DNA from: Shimwellia pseudoproteus
GTDB taxonomy: Bacteria; Pseudomonadota; Gammaproteobacteria; Enterobacterales; Enterobacteriaceae
Length of the DNA stretch: 64,000 nucleotides
Assembly (NCBI RefSeq): GCF_016415625.1
Contig: NZ_WBXP01000002.1
Span: 148,350 to 212,349 of the forward strand
Reading direction: 5' to 3'
Both the position numbers and the translations under genes were made by a program. A model generated the notes under the pieces. The model was given only the letters and a program-made list of their open reading frames with translations, made no database searches and was not told the origin of the DNA. Of this stretch, positions 20,682 to 30,980 are shown in pieces; position 1 is the first letter of the stretch; every line of letters starts with the position of its first letter.

Positions 20682-21641
20682 TTATTTATTCACTTTGCTA
20701 ATCAAGTCCATCATTTTTAATTTTGTATCGGTGGAAACTTTCCGCACTTCCAGTTCGATACCGTGTTCATTCAGCCAGGTGAAGGCATCAATGTCTTTCT
20801 GATCCACGGACACTGCGTTATTTACCTGGGTTTTACCCTGACGGAATGCCATACCACCGATATTCACCGAGGTAATTTTCACGCCGCCTTCCACCAGACG
20901 TTCAACGTCTGTCGGATTGGTGAACAGCAACATCACACGTTCACCGGCATATTTCGGGTTGTTATAAACGCGGATCATTTTTGCGACATCAACCACGTGC
21001 GCTGTCACGCCCGGCGGCGCGACCTGGGTAAGCAGGGTTTTACGCACCGTGTCCGCCGCCACTTCATCGCTGACCACGATAATGCGGCGTACGTTGGTTT
21101 CTTTGGTCCAGCGGGTCGCTACCTGACCATGGATCAAACGGTCATCGATACGCGCCAGGCCGATCACCATATAGTCGCCAGCGCCCATTGGCCGGGCAGG
21201 TGCCGCGGCTTTAGGGGCGGCAACCGGGGCCGGTTTTTCAGCAGGTTGGGCCTTCAGGGCTTTGACCCCTTCGCGGCCGGTTTCAACCGCCAGGCTGACT
21301 AATTCATCAAAGCTGGGGTCATCATCACGCGCCATAAAGGTTTCCACCAGCATGGGGATGTTAACGCCCGCAACCACTTCATAGTGCTCTTTGTCCACCA
21401 CAATACGGCTGGCGGCGTTAAACGGACTACCGCCCCAGGTATCAACCAGAAACAGCACACCTTTGCTGGTATCCAGTTTTGCTAACTGCGCGGTATATTT
21501 TTCGATCAGGGTTTCAGCATTCTCCCCTGGGACGAAGTCTATCCAGCCGACGTTCTCTTGCTCGCCTAACAGCATTTCGGCTGTTTTCAGAAGCTGTTCA
21601 GCTGCCCAACCGTGTGTGCCTATGACAATAGCAATAGTCAC
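20682..21641 (-). CDS. manX: mannose PTS component IIAB (ManX)
   Basis: 319 residues. It passes phosphate from HPr to the incoming hexose: the IIA domain (1-about 130) has the phosphorylated His10 (GTHGWAAE), and the IIB domain (about 157-319) has His171 in DDRLIHGQV. An Ala/Pro-rich hinge joins them. It is the first gene of manXYZ. In E. coli the operon is controlled by CRP-cAMP with Mlc and NagC; the upstream region here also carries a Cra-type palindrome. Confidence 0.97.
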   Translation of the reverse strand: MTIAIVIGTHGWAAEQLLKTAEMLLGEQENVGWIDFVPGENAETLIEKYTAQLAKLDTSKGVLFLVDTWGGSPFNAASRIVVDKEHYEVVAGVNIPMLVETFMARDDDPSFDELVSLAVETGREGVKALKAQPAEKPAPVAAPKAAAPARPMGAGDYMVIGLARIDDRLIHGQVATRWTKETNVRRIIVVSDEVAADTVRKTLLTQVAPPGVTAHVVDVAKMIRVYNNPKYAGERVMLLFTNPTDVERLVEGGVKITSVNIGGMAFRQGKTQVNNAVSVDQKDIDAFTWLNEHGIELEVRKVSTDTKLKMMDLISKVNK

Positions 21642-21713
21642 TTGCTACCTCCTGTTTGCCATTAACACACCTCTAATGAAGTGTGCGTATAGTGAATCAG
21701 CCACCAAAGGGAC

Positions 21714-21727
21714 TTGAATCGATTCAA
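21714..21727 (-). promoter_or_regulatory. candidate Cra (FruR) operator before manX
   Basis: A perfect 14-base palindrome TTGAATCGATTCAA whose core TGAATCGATTCA fits the Cra consensus. It is centred about 79 bases upstream of the manX start and downstream of the likely -10 (TATAGG near 21748-21753 on the minus strand), where a bound protein would repress. Confidence 0.6.
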
Positions 21728-21763
21728 ATAACAATAAATAGAATTATTCCTATAATCCGGCAT

Positions 21764-21787
21764 TTATTTTAGATACCGAAAAAATAA
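21764..21787 (-). promoter_or_regulatory. possible Mlc/NagC-type operator before manX
   Basis: TTATTTT and AAAATAA form a 7-base inverted repeat with a 10-base gap, like the AT-rich arms of Mlc/NagC sites. A TGTGATGCGCT half-site just beyond (about 21792) could be part of a CRP site, though its second half is poor. E. coli manXYZ is regulated by these factors. Confidence 0.35.
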
Positions 21788-22111
21788 TTTTTGTGATGCG
21801 CTTCCGTAATTTAGCGATCCAGCCGGAAGAATTTTACAGGAATGAGAGATGTAAATAGCTTGTTTTGCAAAAACGCGTAAATCTTTGCCTAACTGAAAAA
21901 CTCTCTGCTAATGTAACGCCGTGTTTCTTAATCAGGAGTAAAGGGTACTTTCCCAGTCTATGGACCGTCACCGATGGCTTTCCACATATTTGCCTCTTTC
22001 CGGGGCCACCGTTTTACCAGGCGATACCCGCCGCTACGTCTTCACATCAATACACGCTGATACCCCGCAGAAGCAGGGGCGTCACTATTGTGTCCTGAAC
22101 CGGAGTGTGTC

Positions 22112-23680
22112 ATGGAATTTTTAATGGACCCGACAGTCTGGGCCGGCCTGCTGACGCTGGTGGTGCTGGAGATTGTGCTGGGTATTGATAACCTGGTTTT
22201 TATTGCCATTCTGGCAGACAAACTTCCCCCCCGGCAGCGGGATAAAGCGCGGATCATCGGCCTGAGTCTGGCACTGATCATGCGCCTGGGGCTGTTATCG
22301 TTAATTTCCTGGATGGTCACCCTGACACAACCGCTGTTCAGTGTGGCGAGCTTTACCTTCTCGGGCCGTGACCTGATCATGCTGCTGGGGGGGCTGTTCT
22401 TGTTGTTTAAAGCCACCACCGAGTTACATGAACGGCTGGAAAACCGCCAGCATGAAGGGGTCCACGGTAAGGGGTACGCCAGCTTTTGGGTTGTGGTGCT
22501 GCAAATCGTGGTCCTGGATGCGGTGTTCTCGCTGGATGCGGTGATCACCGCGGTGGGGATGGTGAATGATCTGGCTATCATGATGGTGGCGGTGGTTATC
22601 GCCATGGCCGTGATGCTGCTGGCGTCAAAACCGCTGACCCGGTTTGTGAACCAGCACCCTACGGTGGTGGTGCTGTGCCTGAGCTTCCTGCTGATGATTG
22701 GTCTGAGCCTGGTGGCCGAAGGGTTTGGCTTCCATATTCCGAAAGGCTACCTGTATGCGGCGATTGGGTTCTCGATTCTGATTGAGCTGTTTAACCAGAT
22801 AGCCCGCCATAATTTTATTAAGCACCAGTCGATCCTGCCGCTGCGCGCCCGTACGGCGGCAGCGGTGCTGAATTTGATGCAGGGGAAACGTAAAACGGCA
22901 CCCTGCGCGAGCACCACAGCTGAGCCCGCATCCCTGGTTCAGGTCTCCGGCGAGGCGTTCGTGGAAGAAGAACGCTATATGATAAATGGGGTGCTGACCC
23001 TGGCGGAGCGTTCGCTGCGCAGCATTATGACCCCCCGGGGGGAGATAAGCTGGGTGGATGCCAGCCGCAGCGATACCGACATCCGCACCCAGTTACTCTC
23101 ATCGCCACACAGCCTGTTCCCGGTCTGCCGGGGGGAGCTGGATGAGCTGATTGGTGTGGTCCGGGCCAAAGAGTTGCTGGTGGCGCTGGATCAGGGAGTG
23201 GATGTGGCGGCGATGGCGGCAATGACCCCGGCCATTGTGGTGCCGGAAACACTCGACCCGATTAACCTGCTTAGCGTGCTGCGCCGGGCAAAAGGGAGTT
23301 TTGTTATCGTCAATAACGAGTTCGGGGTGGTGCAGGGGCTGGTCACGCCGCTGGACGTGCTGGAGGCGATCGCCGGTGAATTTCCCGATGCCGATGAAAC
23401 CCCGGAGATCATTGCCGATGGCGCTAGCTGGCTGGTGAAAGGGTCTACTGACCTGCACGCCCTGCAACAGCGGATTGGGGGTGTCTCGTTAACCGGGGAT
23501 GGTGATGTCGCTACCGTGGCCGGGATGGTGATTGCTGCCAATGGTCATATTCCGCGCCAGGGGGATATTATCGATGTTGGGTCGCTGCATATTGAAGTAC
23601 TGGAAGCCAATGACTACCGCGTCGATTTAGTCCGTATCACTAAAGATCCGGCGGCGGACAGCCACGACGACGAGCGCTAA
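22112..23680 (+). CDS. yoaE: TerC/CBS/CorC-domain inner-membrane protein YoaE
   Basis: 522 residues (E. coli 518). An N-terminal TerC-type membrane domain of about seven helices (1-230; [23 protein letters not shown] with its acidic membrane residues, repeated in [18 protein letters not shown]) is followed by paired CBS domains (about 295-415) and a C-terminal CorC/HlyC transporter-associated domain (about 430-515). Related proteins act in metal-ion homeostasis; the substrate of YoaE is not firmly known. The start at MEFLMDP follows E. coli. Confidence 0.93.
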   Translation: MEFLMDPTVWAGLLTLVVLEIVLGIDNLVFIAILADKLPPRQRDKARIIGLSLALIMRLGLLSLISWMVTLTQPLFSVASFTFSGRDLIMLLGGLFLLFKATTELHERLENRQHEGVHGKGYASFWVVVLQIVVLDAVFSLDAVITAVGMVNDLAIMMVAVVIAMAVMLLASKPLTRFVNQHPTVVVLCLSFLLMIGLSLVAEGFGFHIPKGYLYAAIGFSILIELFNQIARHNFIKHQSILPLRARTAAAVLNLMQGKRKTAPCASTTAEPASLVQVSGEAFVEEERYMINGVLTLAERSLRSIMTPRGEISWVDASRSDTDIRTQLLSSPHSLFPVCRGELDELIGVVRAKELLVALDQGVDVAAMAAMTPAIVVPETLDPINLLSVLRRAKGSFVIVNNEFGVVQGLVTPLDVLEAIAGEFPDADETPEIIADGASWLVKGSTDLHALQQRIGGVSLTGDGDVATVAGMVIAANGHIPRQGDIIDVGSLHIEVLEANDYRVDLVRITKDPAADSHDDER

Positions 23681-23791
23681 TCCGGCTGAGCGGGCGGATC
23701 ATCCGGTTCGCCCGCACGGGGGCCGCTAATAATTTCGCGCTGTAAAATGGTGATCCCGGTGCCGCAGCGCGTCATCACACCGCGTAACAGC

Positions 23792-23820
23792 ATAAAAAAT
23801 GCCAGGCAGTGCCTGGCATG
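23792..23820 (-). terminator. Rho-independent terminator after sdaA
   Basis: ATGCCAGG / CCTGGCAT stem; on the minus strand six T follow. It separates the convergent sdaA and yoaE. Confidence 0.85.
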
Positions 23821-23842
23821 TTGGTCATTCAGGTGGCGGTGA

Positions 23843-25207
23843 TTAGTCACACTGCACTTTGATAGCCAGGCCACCGCGGGAGGTTTCCCGGTACTTGGCG
23901 TTCATGTCTTTGCCGGTTTCGTACATTGTCTCGATAACTTTATCCAGCGATACCCGCGGTTCACTGGTCCGGCGCATGGCCATACGCGCGGCGTTAATCG
24001 CCTTTACCGAGGCGATAGCGTTACGTTCAATGCAGGGCACCTGTACCTGCCCGGCAACCGGGTCACAGGTTAATCCCAGGTTATGCTCCATACCGATTTC
24101 TGCCGCGACACAGACCTGTTCCGGGCTGGCGCCCAGCAGCTCCGCAAGGCCCGCCGCCGCCATCGAACAGGCAACACCCACTTCCCCCTGGCAGCCCACT
24201 TCGGCCCCGGAGATTGACGCATTCATCTTATACAGCGTGCCAATTGCCCCGCAGGCGAGGAAATAGCGGATATAAATATCCGGGCTGACAGATTCAATAA
24301 AATGGTCGTAGTAAGCCAGCACCGCCGGCACAATCCCGCAGGCCCCGTTTGTCGGGGCGGTGACCACCCGGCCACCGGCGGCGTTCTCTTCGTTTACCGC
24401 CAGGGCAAACATGTTCACCCAATCCACGACATTCATTGGATCCCGGGAGAGCTTATCGCTGGACACCAGCAGACGACGCAGGGCTGAGGCCCGGCGCGGT
24501 ACCCGCAGTGGCCCGGGCAGTACCCCTTCGGTATTCATGCCGCGATCAATACAGGCGCGCATGGTATTCCATACCCGCTCAAAATAGTCAGCTATCTCTT
24601 TCTGGCTGTGCAGCGCCAGCTCATTTTGCATCACCAGCCCCGAGAACGAATGGCCGCTGGCTTTACAGTGCGCCAGCAGATCAAGGGCAGAATGATAGGG
24701 GTAAGGCACATCCAGTACCGTGTCGCTCTCTTTACCAAAGTGTTCTTCATCAACGATAAAACCACCGCCAATGGAGTAATAGGTTTTGGCATAGATCAGC
24801 GTATCGCCATCCCAGGCGTGGATCTGCATCCCGTTTTCGTGCAGCGGCAAATTGGTATTGTGGAAACACATGCCGCCGTCTGCCGGGAAGTCCACTTCAT
24901 GGCGACCATTGGCCAGTAACAGTCGGCCGCGGGTTTGTACGTCGCGAATAAACCCCGGGATCGCATCAATATCAACGTTATCTGGCTGGTTGCCCGCCAG
25001 GCCCATAATAATGGCAATATCCGTATGGTGCCCTTTACCGGTGAGGGACAGGGAGCCGTAGACATCTACCACCACCCGGGTAACTGAATCGAGCAATCCC
25101 TTTTCCACCAGATCATCGACGAACTGTTTCCCCGCTTTCATCGGGCCGACGGTATGGGAACTGGACGGTCCGATACCGACTTTGAACATGTCGAATATGC
25201 TAATCAC
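23843..25207 (-). CDS. sdaA: L-serine deaminase I (L-serine ammonia-lyase) SdaA
   Basis: 454 residues with a GTG start, equal in length to E. coli SdaA. It converts L-serine to pyruvate and ammonia using an oxygen-labile [4Fe-4S] cluster. GIGPSSSHTVGPMKAG near the N-terminus and the cysteines in ACGAIGTLYK, GMEHNLGLTCDPVAG and VQVPCIERN mark the iron-sulfur family. The GTG at 25207 has AGGAG seven bases upstream and matches E. coli MISLFDMF; the open frame extends 11 codons further but without such a site. Confidence 0.96.
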   Translation of the reverse strand: MISIFDMFKVGIGPSSSHTVGPMKAGKQFVDDLVEKGLLDSVTRVVVDVYGSLSLTGKGHHTDIAIIMGLAGNQPDNVDIDAIPGFIRDVQTRGRLLLANGRHEVDFPADGGMCFHNTNLPLHENGMQIHAWDGDTLIYAKTYYSIGGGFIVDEEHFGKESDTVLDVPYPYHSALDLLAHCKASGHSFSGLVMQNELALHSQKEIADYFERVWNTMRACIDRGMNTEGVLPGPLRVPRRASALRRLLVSSDKLSRDPMNVVDWVNMFALAVNEENAAGGRVVTAPTNGACGIVPAVLAYYDHFIESVSPDIYIRYFLACGAIGTLYKMNASISGAEVGCQGEVGVACSMAAAGLAELLGASPEQVCVAAEIGMEHNLGLTCDPVAGQVQVPCIERNAIASVKAINAARMAMRRTSEPRVSLDKVIETMYETGKDMNAKYRETSRGGLAIKVQCD

Positions 25208-25399
25208 GTTAAAACTCCTGGCAGGCTGATGATTATTCAAAAAAATCGCCGCTAGTGTATGAGGAACCGCATCAGAAGTAGCGAATTATTCACATGAATT
25301 AAACTAATGCGTATCCACTGTATAACTAATGCTCTGCGTTATAATTCCCGCATTTTTCGCCTGTCTGGCAAAATAATCAGGAAGTGAACACTAGTATAG

Positions 25400-25978
25400 T
25401 CAGATGTCCTGACCAATTTGCAGCGCCAGCTCACGAATAATGCCCGCGGTCATACCCCAGACAAAATAGTGCTGATACCAGGAGAGCCACACCCGGTGTT
25501 CATCCCCCCGGCGCCAGATATCAAGGGGATGGTAGCGGCCAAGGCGCAGCGCCTCGCGAAGCGGCATTTCAAACACGTCGGCAACTTCATCTTCACTGGC
25601 GTGATAATGCAGATCCGCAGGAATAATCCCCACCACCGGGGTCACCCGGAACCCGGTGACGCTGTCCACCGGGGGCAGCACGCCGATAACCTCAACACAT
25701 TCCGGGGGAATGGCGACCTCTTCCTGGGCTTCACGCAGGGCGGCGGCAATCAGGGAGGCGTCGGTGCTGTCCATGGCGCCCCCGGGGAAGGCCACCTGCC
25801 CGGCGTGTTTACGCAGCCGGTTCGAGCGCTGGGTCAGCAACAGGCCGGGCACCGGGCGGCGCACGATCGGCACCAGAACGGCGGCTTCACGCTGGTTAAC
25901 TGCCGCGGCGGGCAGTGCCGGGCGCAGCATCTGGAAACGGGACAAAAAGCTATCGAGTGTCAGTATCGGGTTATCCAT
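25400..25978 (-). CDS. nudL: Nudix hydrolase NudL (YeaB)
   Basis: 192 residues, equal to E. coli NudL, a CoA-type pyrophosphohydrolase related to NudL/PCD1 enzymes; the physiological substrate is not proven. The Nudix box runs from about Gly66 ([12 protein letters not shown]) to REAQEEV (about 83-89) with its catalytic glutamates, and the UPF0035 signature [19 protein letters not shown] precedes it. It lies eight bases after pabB on the same strand. Confidence 0.94.
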   Translation of the reverse strand: MDNPILTLDSFLSRFQMLRPALPAAAVNQREAAVLVPIVRRPVPGLLLTQRSNRLRKHAGQVAFPGGAMDSTDASLIAAALREAQEEVAIPPECVEVIGVLPPVDSVTGFRVTPVVGIIPADLHYHASEDEVADVFEMPLREALRLGRYHPLDIWRRGDEHRVWLSWYQHYFVWGMTAGIIRELALQIGQDI

Positions 25979-25986
25979 CGATAATC

Positions 25987-27345
25987 TCAGAGCAACGGTA
26001 AGATACGATTAACTTTATCAAAGGTTTCCTGATATTCAGCAGATTCCTCGCTGTCGGCAACAATCCCGCCACCGGCGGAACAGTAGAGGTAGCCTTGCTC
26101 TGCGGTCAGGGTGCGAATGGTAATACTGGTGTCCATATTGCCACAGGCGCTCAGATACCCGATGCTGCCGCACCAGGCATTACGCCGCTGAGGCTCCAGG
26201 GTATCGATAATCTCCATGGCGCGGACCTTAGGGGCTCCGGTGATCGATCCGCCAGGGAAGCTGGCGCGCAGCAGATCGGTTGCCCGTAAGGTCGCCGGTA
26301 ACCGGGCAGTGATGGTGCTCACCAGATGGTGCACCGCCGGGAAGGCTTCCACCACAAACAGCTCGGGAACGCGGACGCTCCCCGGTACGGCCACCCGGCC
26401 AATATCGTTACGCAGCAGATCGACAATCATCAAATTTTCGGCGCGATCTTTCGGTGAGGCCGCCAGTTTGCGCGCCTGGTCGGCATCCCGGGCGGGATCA
26501 TCGGCAATACGCGGCAGGGTGCCTTTAATTGGCCGGGTCTGGATTTGGCCATCAGTCAGCTGGATAAAACGCTCCGGGGAAAGGCTCAACAGGGCGCTGT
26601 TGTCCAGACGCACAAAGGCGCTAAACGGCGCCCGGTTTGCGGTATTGAGCTGGCAGAATGCCTGCCACTCATCCCCCTGGTAGGGGGCCTGGAAACGCTG
26701 GGCGAGGTTAACCTGGTAACAGTCACCGCTGCGTAGCCACTGCTGAATCTGGCGAAACCGCGCCCCGTATTGTTCACGATCCATATTGGCCTGCCAGGGG
26801 CCGGTCAGCGCAAAAGGCGCCCGGACGGGGGCGCGCTGCTGTTCCAGCCAGGCCAGGCGCTGCGCTACATCACCCCAACTGAGCAGGGTCACCCGCTGGT
26901 GCAGGTGATCCACCACCAGGGCCCAGTCATAGAGGCCGATGGCCATATCCGGGGTGGTAAGATCCGCCACTGCCTGGTGCGGCAAGCGCTCAAAGCGGCG
27001 GCCGAGATCATAACCGAACAGCCCGAGGGCGCCGCCGAGAAAAGGCAGATCCGCATGAGGGGCGGGATCAACACCGAGTGCGTCCAGCGCCTGCTGCACC
27101 AGGGCCAGCGGATCGTCACAAGACGTTTCGCGCTGGTGGCGGCTGACAATCTCGGTAGTGTCGCCCCGGGTGGTCAGCGTGGTGACGGGATCGGCAACGA
27201 TAATATCAAACCGGTTGTGGGGATGATCGGCGTTCCCGGAGTGCAGCAGCATGGCCCAGGGCTGGTGGCTGAGTGGGGCAAACCAGCGGCTGGCGGCATC
27301 CTGGTGCCAGGGAAGGGTGACCATTGCGGGGATCTTACGGGGCAT
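25987..27345 (-). CDS. pabB: aminodeoxychorismate synthase component I PabB
   Basis: 452 residues (E. coli 453). With PabA it makes 4-amino-4-deoxychorismate from chorismate and glutamine for p-aminobenzoate and folate synthesis. The chorismate-binding domain fills the C-terminal two thirds: [10 protein letters not shown] with the catalytic Lys, [36 protein letters not shown] and GGGIVADS. The ATG at 27345 is set by homology; an open frame continues 51 codons upstream across the divergent yoaH start and is not coding. Confidence 0.95.
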   Translation of the reverse strand: MPRKIPAMVTLPWHQDAASRWFAPLSHQPWAMLLHSGNADHPHNRFDIIVADPVTTLTTRGDTTEIVSRHQRETSCDDPLALVQQALDALGVDPAPHADLPFLGGALGLFGYDLGRRFERLPHQAVADLTTPDMAIGLYDWALVVDHLHQRVTLLSWGDVAQRLAWLEQQRAPVRAPFALTGPWQANMDREQYGARFRQIQQWLRSGDCYQVNLAQRFQAPYQGDEWQAFCQLNTANRAPFSAFVRLDNSALLSLSPERFIQLTDGQIQTRPIKGTLPRIADDPARDADQARKLAASPKDRAENLMIVDLLRNDIGRVAVPGSVRVPELFVVEAFPAVHHLVSTITARLPATLRATDLLRASFPGGSITGAPKVRAMEIIDTLEPQRRNAWCGSIGYLSACGNMDTSITIRTLTAEQGYLYCSAGGGIVADSEESAEYQETFDKVNRILPLL

Positions 27346-27439
27346 AACCAATTCCTGAAACGGTAACAAAAGCGATGTTCGCTGGCTCACAGGCCGCGGG
27401 CGTGAAATAATAGCGCCAGTAATGTAACAGGAGTCGACA

Positions 27440-27676
27440 ATGTTTGCAGGTTTACCTGTATTAAGCCATGAGCAGCAGCAACAGGCCGTAGAGCGCATTC
27501 ATGACCTGATGTCCCAGGGCATGACCAGCGGCGAAGCCATTGCCACTGTGGCAGCGGAAATCCGCGCGACCCATACCGGTGAGCGGATGGTTGCCCGCTT
27601 CGAGGATGATGACGAAGACGCGCACCAGGACGGTGAAGAGTACGACGGTTACGGCGACGACGAGGACGACGCGTAA
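27440..27676 (+). CDS. yoaH: small protein YoaH with acidic C-terminal extension
   Basis: 78 residues. The first 58 or so match E. coli YoaH (59 residues; [23 protein letters not shown]) including [11 protein letters not shown] further 19 or 20 residues, almost all Asp, Glu, Gly and Tyr, follow, so the tail is strongly acidic. Function unknown. AGGAG precedes the ATG; pabB is divergent. Confidence 0.9.
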   Translation: MFAGLPVLSHEQQQQAVERIHDLMSQGMTSGEAIATVAAEIRATHTGERMVARFEDDDEDAHQDGEEYDGYGDDEDDA

Positions 27677-27734
27677 CCGAGTCGGGCGCACAACGGCGCC
27701 CGATTATCGTTTATAGTGCAGCAAATTGCGGTAA

Positions 27735-28079
27735 TTACAGTGCGGCAATAATTTTAATCTCTACCCGGTAACGGGGGTTCATTAACCCCGCCTGCACGGT
27801 ACAGCGTACCGGCGCATGACCGGCCACCACCCACGCATCCCACGCCCGGTTCATCTGCGCAAAATCGGCTTTATTGGTCAGAAAAATCGTCGCGTCCAGA
27901 ATCCGCGATTTATCGCTGCCCTGTTCCGCCAGCATGGCATCAATTTGCGCCAGCGTATTGGCGGTCTGCTCATAGGCATCGGCATCGAGATTTTCCGGAA
28001 CGCCAGTGTAATACAGGGTCTGATTATGGATCACCGCGTCTGACCAGCGGGCTTCCGGTTTGATACGTAAAATGGTCAT
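27735..28079 (-). CDS. yoaB: RidA-family protein YoaB
   Basis: 114 residues, equal to E. coli YoaB, a member of the YjgF/RidA/YER057c family. RidA proteins hydrolyse reactive enamine/imine intermediates; which substrate YoaB acts on is unknown. Family features include YYTGVPENL, the Arg in APVRCTVQAGL and the terminal E-x-K motif (VEIKI). The ATG at 28079 with GGAG upstream is preferred over a longer frame. Confidence 0.92.
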   Translation of the reverse strand: MTILRIKPEARWSDAVIHNQTLYYTGVPENLDADAYEQTANTLAQIDAMLAEQGSDKSRILDATIFLTNKADFAQMNRAWDAWVVAGHAPVRCTVQAGLMNPRYRVEIKIIAAL

Positions 28080-28205
28080 TTTTTCTCCCTTATGATAAGA
28101 CCTCAACGCCAAAAGACTGCCATATTGCGGCAGGCGCGTCACCTCTTCGCTGGCGAAAGGGCGGTCACCCTGACATAATCACTGGCAATTTAACCAGGGG
28201 GTAGT

Positions 28206-30116
28206 GTGACAGACGATTTTGCAGCAGAAGGGCAACTGGCTCAGGCCATCCCCGGTTTCCGGCCCCGGGAACCTCAGCGCCAGATGGCCGAGGCGGTCAC
28301 CCGCGTACTGGCCGAGGGGCGTTCACTGGTGGTCGAAGCAGGAACCGGTACCGGTAAAACCTACGCGTATCTGGCACCCGCCCTGCGATCCGGTAAAAAA
28401 GTGATAATCTCCACCGGCTCGAAAGCGTTGCAGGATCAGTTATACAGCCGGGATTTGCCCACGGTGGCGAAAGCTCTCGGGTATAAAGGGGTACTGGCGC
28501 TGCTGAAAGGCCGCTCAAACTACCTGTGCCTGGAGCGGCTGGAGCAGCAAACCATGGCCGGGGGAGATTTGCCGGTACAAACCCTGACAGATCTGATGCA
28601 ACTGCGGCGCTGGGCCAGCGAAACGGCTGACGGCGACACCAGTGGCTGTGTCAGCGTGGCAGAAGATGCCCCGGTGTGGCCGCTGGTGACCAGCACCAAT
28701 GATAACTGCCTCGGCAGTGATTGCCCGCAATATAAAGACTGTTACGTGGTCAAGGCCCGTAAGGAAGCCATGGATGCCGATGTGGTGGTGGTTAACCATC
28801 ATCTGTTCCTCGCCGATATGGTGGTTAAAGAGAGTGGGTTTGCGGAGCTTATCCCGGAATCCGAAGTCACCATTTTCGATGAAGCCCACCAGATCCCGGA
28901 TATTGCCAGCCAGTATTTTGGCCAGTCCCTGTCCAGCCGCCAGCTGATTGACCTGGCCAAAGACATCACCATTGCTTACCGCACCAAGCTTAAAGACACC
29001 CTGCAATTGCAAAAATGCGCGGACCGTCTTGCCCAGTGCGCCCAGGATTTCCGCCTGCAACTGGGGGAGCCTGGCTACCGGGGGAACCTGCGTGACCTGC
29101 TGGCGGACAGTAATATTCAGCGGGCGTTGCTGCTGCTGGATGACGCCCTCGAACTCTGTTACGACGTGGCGAAGCTCTCCCTCGGGCGTTCAGCGCTGCT
29201 CGATGCGGCTTTTGAGCGGGCAACCCTCTACCGGGGCCGCCTGAAACGACTAAAAGAGATCAACCAGCCTGGTTACAGCTACTGGTACGAATGCACCTCC
29301 CGGCACTTCACCCTGGCGCTAACCCCACTCACCGTGGCGGAAAAATTCCAGCAGCTGATTAAAGAGCGCGCCGGAAGCTGGGTGTTTACCTCGGCGACGC
29401 TGTCAGTTAATGACGACTTGCAGCACTTTACCCACCGCCTCGGCATTGATGACGCAAAAACCATGCTGTTACCCAGCCCGTTTGACTATGCCCATCAAGC
29501 GCTATTGTGCGTGCCCCGGGGCCTGCCATTGCCTAACCAGCCCGGCGGCGCCCGCCATCTGGCGCAGATGCTGATCCCGCTTATCGAGGCCAATAACGGG
29601 CGCTGTTTTATGCTGTGCACCTCCCACGCCATGATGCGCGATCTGGCGGCGGAATTTCGCGCCCGGCTGACATTACCGGTGTTGCTCCAGGGGGAGACCG
29701 GCAAAGGACAGTTACTGCGCCAGTTTGTTGAGGCGGGAAACGCCCTGCTGGTGGCCACCAGCAGTTTCTGGGAAGGGGTCGATGTGCGGGGGGATACGCT
29801 CTCGCTGGTTATCATTGATAAGCTGCCGTTTACCTCGCCGGACGATCCGCTGCTCAAGGCCCGGATGGAAGATTGCCGGATCCGCGGGGGGGACCCGTTT
29901 GATGAGGTCCAGCTACCGGATGCGGTGATCACCTTAAAACAGGGGGTAGGGCGGTTGATCCGCGATGTGGATGATCGCGGGGTGCTGGTTATCTGCGATA
30001 ACCGGCTGGTGATGCGCCCTTATGGGGCGGTGTTCCTCAATAGCTTGCCTCCGGCCCCGCGCACCCGGGATCTGCGGCGGGCGGCGGAATTTTTAGCAGC
30101 GCCGCAGGCAGAGTAA
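28206..30116 (+). CDS. yoaA: XPD/Rad3-like iron-sulfur DNA helicase YoaA
   Basis: 636 residues, equal to E. coli YoaA. This DinG/XPD-related 5'-3' helicase works in DNA damage tolerance and is known to bind HolC, the chi subunit of DNA polymerase III. Motif I is GTGTGKTYAYLAPAL (about 44-52), four cysteines between about 110 and 175 (including CLERLE and CLGSDCPQYKDC) would hold the 4Fe-4S cluster, the DEAH box lies at FDEAHQIP (about 224), and motif VI at QGVGRLIRD (about 580). The start is GTG, with AGGGGG six bases upstream. Confidence 0.95.
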   Translation: MTDDFAAEGQLAQAIPGFRPREPQRQMAEAVTRVLAEGRSLVVEAGTGTGKTYAYLAPALRSGKKVIISTGSKALQDQLYSRDLPTVAKALGYKGVLALLKGRSNYLCLERLEQQTMAGGDLPVQTLTDLMQLRRWASETADGDTSGCVSVAEDAPVWPLVTSTNDNCLGSDCPQYKDCYVVKARKEAMDADVVVVNHHLFLADMVVKESGFAELIPESEVTIFDEAHQIPDIASQYFGQSLSSRQLIDLAKDITIAYRTKLKDTLQLQKCADRLAQCAQDFRLQLGEPGYRGNLRDLLADSNIQRALLLLDDALELCYDVAKLSLGRSALLDAAFERATLYRGRLKRLKEINQPGYSYWYECTSRHFTLALTPLTVAEKFQQLIKERAGSWVFTSATLSVNDDLQHFTHRLGIDDAKTMLLPSPFDYAHQALLCVPRGLPLPNQPGGARHLAQMLIPLIEANNGRCFMLCTSHAMMRDLAAEFRARLTLPVLLQGETGKGQLLRQFVEAGNALLVATSSFWEGVDVRGDTLSLVIIDKLPFTSPDDPLLKARMEDCRIRGGDPFDEVQLPDAVITLKQGVGRLIRDVDDRGVLVICDNRLVMRPYGAVFLNSLPPAPRTRDLRRAAEFLAAPQAE

Positions 30117-30245
30117 CCCCTTACCCGTCATACTTATTCTCAGGGGGCGCCTTGCCGGGCGGCGAATTCTTTATGGTCCAGGGCGCACTGTGGTATGATG
30201 CGCGCCGGTTTGACTCCTGGAGACCCATCGAGGTTGATGTAACCC

Positions 30246-30941
30246 ATGCAAATTCTGGCCATTGATACAGCCACTGAAGCCTGTTCTGTTGCGCTCTGGC
30301 AAGACGGCACCTCTTATAGCCACTTTGAGCTTTGCCCCCGCGAACACACCCAACGTATTCTGCCCATGGTGCGAGATATTCTGAACCAGGGCGCGATTTC
30401 TCTGTCTGAGGTTGACGCCCTGGCCTTTGGGCGCGGCCCCGGCAGTTTCACCGGGGTACGTATCGGTATCGGTATTGCTCAGGGGCTGGCCCTCGGGGCG
30501 GATCTGCCCATGATTGGGGTATCAACCCTGGCCACCATGGCCCAGGGGGCATTTCGTAAAACCGGCGCCACCCGGGTGCTGGCCGCGATTGATGCCCGGA
30601 TGGGGGAAGTGTACTGGGCCGAATACCAGCGCGATGATCAGGGGAACTGGCACGGTGAAGCCACCGAGGCGGTGCTAAAACCTGAAGCGGTTAACGCCCG
30701 GTTAACACAGCTTGACGGCCACTGGGCTACTGTTGGTACAGGATGGCAGGCATGGCCAGAGATGGCCGCCGGCTGCGGTCTCACGTTAACCGACGGTGAG
30801 ATCCAGCTACCTGATGCTCAGGACATGTTACCGCTGGCCACCGCGAAGCTGGCGCGTAACGAGACGGTTGCAGTAGATAAGGCTGAGCCTGTCTATCTGC
30901 GCAATGAAGTTGCATGGAAAAAACTGCCTGGCAGAGCCTGA
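30246..30941 (+). CDS. tsaB: tRNA t6A37 biosynthesis protein TsaB
   Basis: 231 residues, equal to E. coli TsaB (YeaZ). It is an ASKHA-fold protein that bridges TsaD and TsaE in the complex making N6-threonylcarbamoyladenosine at position 37 of ANN-decoding tRNAs; essential in E. coli. [17 protein letters not shown] and [21 protein letters not shown] are the conserved N-terminal signatures. A TATGAT -10-like hexamer lies at 30194-30199. yeaY follows after 39 bases. Confidence 0.96.
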   Translation: MQILAIDTATEACSVALWQDGTSYSHFELCPREHTQRILPMVRDILNQGAISLSEVDALAFGRGPGSFTGVRIGIGIAQGLALGADLPMIGVSTLATMAQGAFRKTGATRVLAAIDARMGEVYWAEYQRDDQGNWHGEATEAVLKPEAVNARLTQLDGHWATVGTGWQAWPEMAAGCGLTLTDGEIQLPDAQDMLPLATAKLARNETVAVDKAEPVYLRNEVAWKKLPGRA

Positions 30942-30980
30942 CCCTCAACGGGCCCAGCATGCCGGGTTAAGGAGTCAGAA

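Larger units (their letters stand above)
21642..22111. other. divergent control region between manX and yoaE
   Basis: 470 bases with no supported gene. The manX side (to about 21805) holds an AT-rich promoter with regulatory palindromes. The remaining 300 bases toward yoaE show no convincing promoter, and short frames there have no family resemblance. Confidence 0.5.

Noticed and set aside
27346..27498. 51-codon upstream extension of pabB
   Set aside because: It would run through the yoaH start on the other strand and is absent from PabB proteins; the ATG at 27345 fits the family length.
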